26,408 bases of DNA from Porphyromonadaceae bacterium UBA4259. Its GTDB lineage: Bacteria; Bacteroidota; Bacteroidia; Bacteroidales; Muribaculaceae. The stretch spans positions 1-26,408 of the forward strand of contig DGWL01000039.1 of the NCBI GenBank assembly GCA_002396125.1, given 5' to 3'. Both the position numbers and the translations under genes were made by a program. Positions 23,627 through 26,408 of this stretch are shown piece by piece (positions within the stretch are counted from its first letter, which is position 1; each line of letters begins with the position of its first letter). Below the pieces are notes generated by a model. That model was given only the letters and a program-made list of their open reading frames with translations. It was not told where the DNA came from and searched no databases.

Positions 23627-24934
23627 ATGAGCAATTCAAATGTAAAGCCCGCTACCGGCAAGTTAGGAATTATGGTAGTTGGTCTGGGTGCAGTTAGCAC
23701 CACTTTCATGACTGGTGTCATGATGACACGCAAGGGTCTGGCAAAGCCTGTTGGCTCAATGACTCAGTACGACAAAATCCGTGTAGGACGTGGAGAGAAC
23801 AAGAAATACTTACACTACAACGAAATCGCTCCCATCGCTAAGCTTGACGACATCGTTTTCGCAGCATGGGACGTATATCCAGCAAACGCTTATGAGAGCG
23901 CCATCAATGCTGAGGTGCTCAAGGAGAAGGACATTGAGCCTGTAAAGGACGAACTTCTCAAGATTAAGCCCCTGAAGGCCGCCTTCGACAAGAACTACGC
24001 CAAGCGCCTCGATGGCGACAACGTAAAGCAGTGCAAGGATCGCTGGGACATGATGGAACAGGTGCGTGAAGACATCCGCAACTTCAAGAAGGAAAGCGGC
24101 GTAGACCGCGTAGTGGTTCTTTGGGCCGCTTCGACCGAGATTTATGTTGCTCCCGACAAGAATATTCACTACACCATCGAGCAGCTCGAGGCTGCCATGA
24201 AGGCCAACGATGTTGACCACATCGCTCCCTCAATGTGCTATGCCTATGCAGCACTCAAGGAAGACTGCCCATTCATCATGGGTGCTCCCAATACCACCGT
24301 CGACATCCCCGCAATGTGGCAACTGAGCGAGGAGACCAAGGTGCCCATCGCCGGCAAGGACTTCAAGACCGGTCAAACACTGGTTAAGAGTGGTTTCGCC
24401 CCCATCATCGGCACCCGCATGCTCGGCTTGAGCGGCTGGTTCTCGACCAACATCCTGGGCAACCGCGACGGTCTCGTGCTTGACGAGCCAGCAAACTTCC
24501 GCACCAAGGAGGTGAGCAAGCTCTCTACACTGGAGTCAATCCTTGTTGCCGACAAGCAACCCGACCTCTACACCGACTACTTCCACAAGGTGCGCATCAA
24601 CTACTATCCACCTCGCAACGACAACAAGGAAGGCTGGGACAACATCGACATCTTCGGATGGATGGGCTACCCCATGCAAATCAAGATTAACTTCCTGTGC
24701 CGCGACTCTATCTTGGCAGCTCCATTGTGCCTCGACTTGTGCTTGCTCATGGACCTTGCTCACCGCGCCGGCCGCTATGGCACTCAGCGCTTCCTGAGCT
24801 TCTTCCTCAAGAGCCCAATGCACGACTACACTCAGGACGAGATTCCCGTTAACCACCTGTTCCAGCAGTATGTAATGCTCAAGAACGCCATCCGCGAGAT
24901 GGGCGGTTACGAGGCCGACGAGGAGATCGACTAA
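23627..24934 (+). CDS. myo-Inositol-3-phosphate synthase (MIPS)
   Basis: 435 residues. MIPS converts glucose 6-phosphate to myo-inositol 3-phosphate with NAD+, the first committed step to inositol lipids. Visible motifs: Rossmann loop VVGLGAVSTTFM (18-29), AGKDFKTGQT (242-251, the usual GDDFKSGQT), NILGNRDG (275-282) and SILAAPLCLDL (361-371). Length fits the bacterial form described in Bacteroides. It has its own promoter region and is separated from the four genes upstream by a terminator, so it may be set by a different signal. A terminator follows. I leave the symbol blank because bacterial naming varies (ino1/MIPS). Confidence 0.94.
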   Translation: MSNSNVKPATGKLGIMVVGLGAVSTTFMTGVMMTRKGLAKPVGSMTQYDKIRVGRGENKKYLHYNEIAPIAKLDDIVFAAWDVYPANAYESAINAEVLKEKDIEPVKDELLKIKPLKAAFDKNYAKRLDGDNVKQCKDRWDMMEQVREDIRNFKKESGVDRVVVLWAASTEIYVAPDKNIHYTIEQLEAAMKANDVDHIAPSMCYAYAALKEDCPFIMGAPNTTVDIPAMWQLSEETKVPIAGKDFKTGQTLVKSGFAPIIGTRMLGLSGWFSTNILGNRDGLVLDEPANFRTKEVSKLSTLESILVADKQPDLYTDYFHKVRINYYPPRNDNKEGWDNIDIFGWMGYPMQIKINFLCRDSILAAPLCLDLCLLMDLAHRAGRYGTQRFLSFFLKSPMHDYTQDEIPVNHLFQQYVMLKNAIREMGGYEADEEID

Positions 24935-25006
24935 AACGTGCCAGCGCACACAAGCATCAAAGCGCGCTACACATTTATTTAAAAACTAACTTCCTAAATA
25001 CTAGTG

Positions 25007-25042
25007 AGCCTCACACTCATCGCAGTGCGAGGCTTGCTTTTA
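25007..25042 (+). terminator. Rho-independent terminator after inositol-phosphate synthase
   Basis: AGCCTC/GAGGCT stem (25007-25012 with 25029-25034), one A-C mismatch, then CACT/AGTG (25014-25017 with 25024-25027), a 6-base loop and a T-rich tail (25034-25041). Confidence 0.75.
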
Positions 25043-25057
25043 AAATCAGCTTTACCG

Positions 25058-25390
25058 ATGAATTTCACCGACCAAGAGAAAATTTCCATCGTGAGCCTAC
25101 TCATCGAGATGGCAAACGCCGACGGGCGCGTAGCCTACGAAGAGATGATAACCTTCAACCTGTTGTGTCAGCAGCTCAAAATTGACCACAATGCCTTTGT
25201 TGTGGGCCATGGACTCAAGTGCGACCATGCAGTGGAGGTACTCAAAGGCATGTCTCCAAGCAAGAAGCTAGACTTGGCGCAAATGCTTGTGCAAATTATC
25301 GACAGCGACAACAAAGTGGCACCGGCCGAGATCAGTCTCCTTGAGCACCTGGGCAAGCAGCTCGGCATTGACCAATTACTCAACGAGTAA
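25058..25390 (+). CDS. Small TerB-like protein
   Basis: 110 residues from ATG 25058; an earlier GTG start at 25004 would run through the terminator hairpin and is rejected. All-alpha, acidic pattern: LLIEMANADGRVAYEE near the N-terminus and IIDSDNKVAPAEISLLEHLGKQLGI near the C-terminus. These two similar 'aDG.v...E' helices are typical of the TerB/DnaJ-N-like fold, thought to sense or bind metal. Tellurite resistance is the family name, not a demonstrated function here. No other ter genes are nearby. Its promoter is not clear; it lies 15 bases after the preceding terminator, so it may come from readthrough. Confidence 0.6.
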   Translation: MNFTDQEKISIVSLLIEMANADGRVAYEEMITFNLLCQQLKIDHNAFVVGHGLKCDHAVEVLKGMSPSKKLDLAQMLVQIIDSDNKVAPAEISLLEHLGKQLGIDQLLNE

Positions 25391-25412
25391 CCTATCATCC
25401 ACACAGAAACAA

Positions 25413-25455
25413 CCGCCCGCAGCGCACTCACATGCTTGCTGCGGACGGCTTTTTA
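25413..25455 (+). terminator. Terminator after the TerB-like gene
   Basis: An 11-position stem with one mismatch (25413-25423 with 25438-25448), a 14-base loop and a T run at 25450-25454. The only hairpin of this strength between the TerB-like gene and the convergent hsp20, so it may also stop hsp20 transcripts, though on the - strand the T run is weaker. Confidence 0.85.
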
Positions 25456-25553
25456 TTTACTTAAATAACCAAAAAAACTAATAACCAATTTTTTCCTTCA
25501 CCACGATGTGCTTATGAGCTATAGAAAGTCGTGACTGTGGTGAGTCACCCACC

Positions 25554-25991
25554 TTACTGAATTTCAATTACAGTGCGCTCCTGCTTCATCTCCTGCGGCT
25601 GCAGCTTGGGAAGCACAACCTTGAGCACTCCATTCTCGACGGTGGCACTAATGGTGTCGCGGTTCACATCGTCGGGCAAAAGCAGCGTTTGATGGAACTT
25701 GGTGTAAGAGAACTCGCGGCGCAGGTAATGGCCTGCCTCCTTGTCGTCCTCGGTCTTCTCAACCTTCTTGTCAATCTCTACCACGAGGTTGCGATCCTCG
25801 TCAAGACTAACCTTGAAATCGTCCTTGGTCATGCCAGGAGCGGCAAGTTCAACGTCATACTCATTCTTCTTCTCAATCACATTGATTGCTGGTGCCGTGG
25901 TGTTAGCATTCACCTTTGGCAAGAATTCGGTGTCGAAGAAATCATTGAAAACATCGGGTAACCAGTTAGAATTTCTACGTGCTAGTAACAT
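25554..25991 (-). CDS. Hsp20/alpha-crystallin small heat-shock protein
   Basis: 145 residues. An ATP-independent chaperone that holds unfolded proteins as oligomers. N-terminal arm about 1-33 (FNDFFDTEF), alpha-crystallin domain about 34-140: PAINVIEKKNEYDVELAAPGM, then the beta-hairpin RREFSYTKFHQTLLLP, and ATVENGVLKVVLPK, the GVL hallmark; the C-terminal extension RTVIEIQ contains the IxI motif. The start has a clear Shine-Dalgarno AGGAG 9 bases upstream, unusual in this phylum. It lies on the strand opposite to its neighbours with its own promoter and a leader of about 110 bases. Confidence 0.94.
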   Translation of the reverse strand: MLLARRNSNWLPDVFNDFFDTEFLPKVNANTTAPAINVIEKKNEYDVELAAPGMTKDDFKVSLDEDRNLVVEIDKKVEKTEDDKEAGHYLRREFSYTKFHQTLLLPDDVNRDTISATVENGVLKVVLPKLQPQEMKQERTVIEIQ

Positions 25992-26071
25992 AATTTTAAT
26001 CTCCTATATTTTTAAAAGTTGTTATTATTAATGTTTATTCTCGAGCACCGCCATGAGGGATTGTAGAACTT

Positions 26072-26091
26072 ATCGCCCCGCTTCCCTCGCG
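26072..26091 (-). other. Hairpin in the hsp20 leader
   Basis: On the - strand, GCCCGC and GCGGGGC pair with one bulged G around a 7-base loop (GAGGGAA). It lies in the leader between the -7 box at 26111-26118 and the Shine-Dalgarno site. It does not overlap the ribosome-binding site, so I do not call it a thermosensor. Confidence 0.4.
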
Positions 26092-26110
26092 GGCTCACTT
26101 CCTTAAATTG

Positions 26111-26141
26111 CAAACCTAATGCCATTTGAGCAAAAACAAGA
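26111..26141 (-). promoter_or_regulatory. Promoter of hsp20
   Basis: On the - strand: TAGGTTTG (26111-26118), an exact TAnnTTTG match, with CTTG (26138-26141) 19 bases upstream as a near match to TTTG. It is about 120 bases before the start codon. The motif is the ordinary vegetative type; no separate heat-shock element is recognised. Confidence 0.55.
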
Positions 26142-26167
26142 AAATGTGCCATAATAGCACACAATAA

Positions 26168-26210
26168 GACAAAATGACCGATAATAAAAATAATTATCGG
26201 TCATTTTGTC
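26168..26210. terminator. Perfect 18-bp inverted repeat, probable terminator of the right-edge gene
   Basis: Positions 26168-26185 pair without error with 26193-26210 around a 7-base loop (aaaaata). It lies about 20 bases after the stop of the truncated - strand gene, so it can stop that transcript. The T-rich tail on the - strand is short, and the stem is unusually long, so a repeat function is not excluded. Confidence 0.55.
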
Positions 26211-26229
26211 ATCCATACTTGTATTGATT

Positions 26230-26408
26230 CTATCGTCCCACTGGGATATCGTAGCCCACAAGGCGGAAGGCAACCTTGAAGGGTGTAGCCGCCTTGCGCG
26301 GCTTTGGACCGGCATAGTAGTAGAACAGCCGTTGCACGTCGAAGGTTTTAATGGCGACCAGCCGCGTCTCACCCGGCCTAAGTTCGACTTCAACTGTTGC
26401 GGTGCGCT
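26230..26408 (-). CDS. C-terminal end of an unrecognised protein (partial)
   Basis: Open from the right edge to TAG at 26230-26232; 58 full residues are visible. They read ATVEVELRPGETRLVAIKTF, then FDVQRLFYYYAGPKPRKAATPFKVAF and RLVGYDIPVGR. The first part looks like a beta strand pair 'VEV.L.PGE.RLV' as in many Ig-like or carbohydrate-enzyme C-terminal domains, but the family is not clear. A second open - strand frame in the same place (26103-26393) is worse: Arg/Ser/Pro-rich with no domain-like pattern, and it runs through the hairpin. Confidence 0.65.
   Translation of the reverse strand, partial: RTATVEVELRPGETRLVAIKTFDVQRLFYYYAGPKPRKAATPFKVAFRLVGYDIPVGR

Noticed and set aside
25058..25390. 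Tellurite resistance function for the TerB-like gene
   Set aside because: Only the fold pattern is seen; there are no other ter genes, so the phenotype should not be claimed.
25992..26110. RNA thermometer for hsp20
   Set aside because: The strong hairpin does not cover the ribosome-binding site, and no fourU pairing to AGGAG is obvious.
26103..26393. - strand open frame at the right edge (96 residues)
   Set aside because: Arg/Ser/Pro-rich, crosses the 18-bp hairpin, while the other frame ending at 26230 has a protein-like beta pattern.
1..26408. CRISPR arrays, tRNA, rRNA, IS elements, phage genes
   Set aside because: I saw no regularly spaced repeats, cloverleaf-like sequence, transposase motifs or phage structural genes anywhere in the window.

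Overview
The window looks like chromosome of a Bacteroidales bacterium, probably from the Muribaculaceae/Prevotellaceae side of the order. The reasons are: promoters of the Bacteroidetes TTTG-N19/20-TAnnTTTG type, few Shine-Dalgarno sequences, the long (about 600 aa) form of IspG, the parE-coaD-S41 peptidase gene order, and a truncated protein at the left edge with a type IX-secretion-like C-terminal domain. The family-level assignment is inference; nothing here fixes genus or species. I see no IS element, prophage, CRISPR array, tRNA or rRNA. The window reads as core chromosome with one metabolically unusual cluster.

Layout. (1) 1-215: tail of a secreted protein, followed by a strong hairpin. 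(2) 361-9588, all + strand and closely spaced: 2-hydroxyacid dehydrogenase, rpoN (sigma-54), PAP2-like membrane protein, ispG (isoprenoid precursor), priA (replication restart), RluA-type pseudouridine synthase with a long N-terminal extension. (3) 9590-11060, - strand: flavin reductase-like protein and, upstream of it, a DUF3298/RsiV-like exported protein with a near-consensus promoter. (4) 11283-17441, + strand: parE, coaD, S41 (CtpA-type) protease, ABC exporter. (5) 17505-18254, - strand: polyprenol-phosphate-mannose-synthase-like glycosyltransferase, divergent from pdxA (18553-19656).

(6) 19712-24934, + strand, is the most interesting part: a sugar-phosphate-type nucleotidyltransferase, an ATP-grasp ligase-like protein, a CDP-alcohol phosphatidyltransferase, an HAD hydrolase, and, after a terminator and a long AT-rich upstream region, a myo-inositol-3-phosphate synthase. 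The synthase next to a CDP-alcohol phosphotransferase points to inositol phospholipid (and possibly inositol sphingolipid) synthesis, rare in bacteria but described in Bacteroides thetaiotaomicron. Here the cluster carries an ATP-grasp protein, a cytidylyltransferase-like protein and an HAD enzyme with an altered active-site loop, so the exact chemistry (CDP-diacylglycerol + inositol phosphate, or a CDP-inositol route) is open.

(7) 25058-26408: a small TerB-like protein, an Hsp20 small heat-shock protein on the - strand with a recognisable promoter and a long leader, a perfect 18-bp inverted repeat, and the C-terminal end of an unrecognised - strand gene at the right edge.
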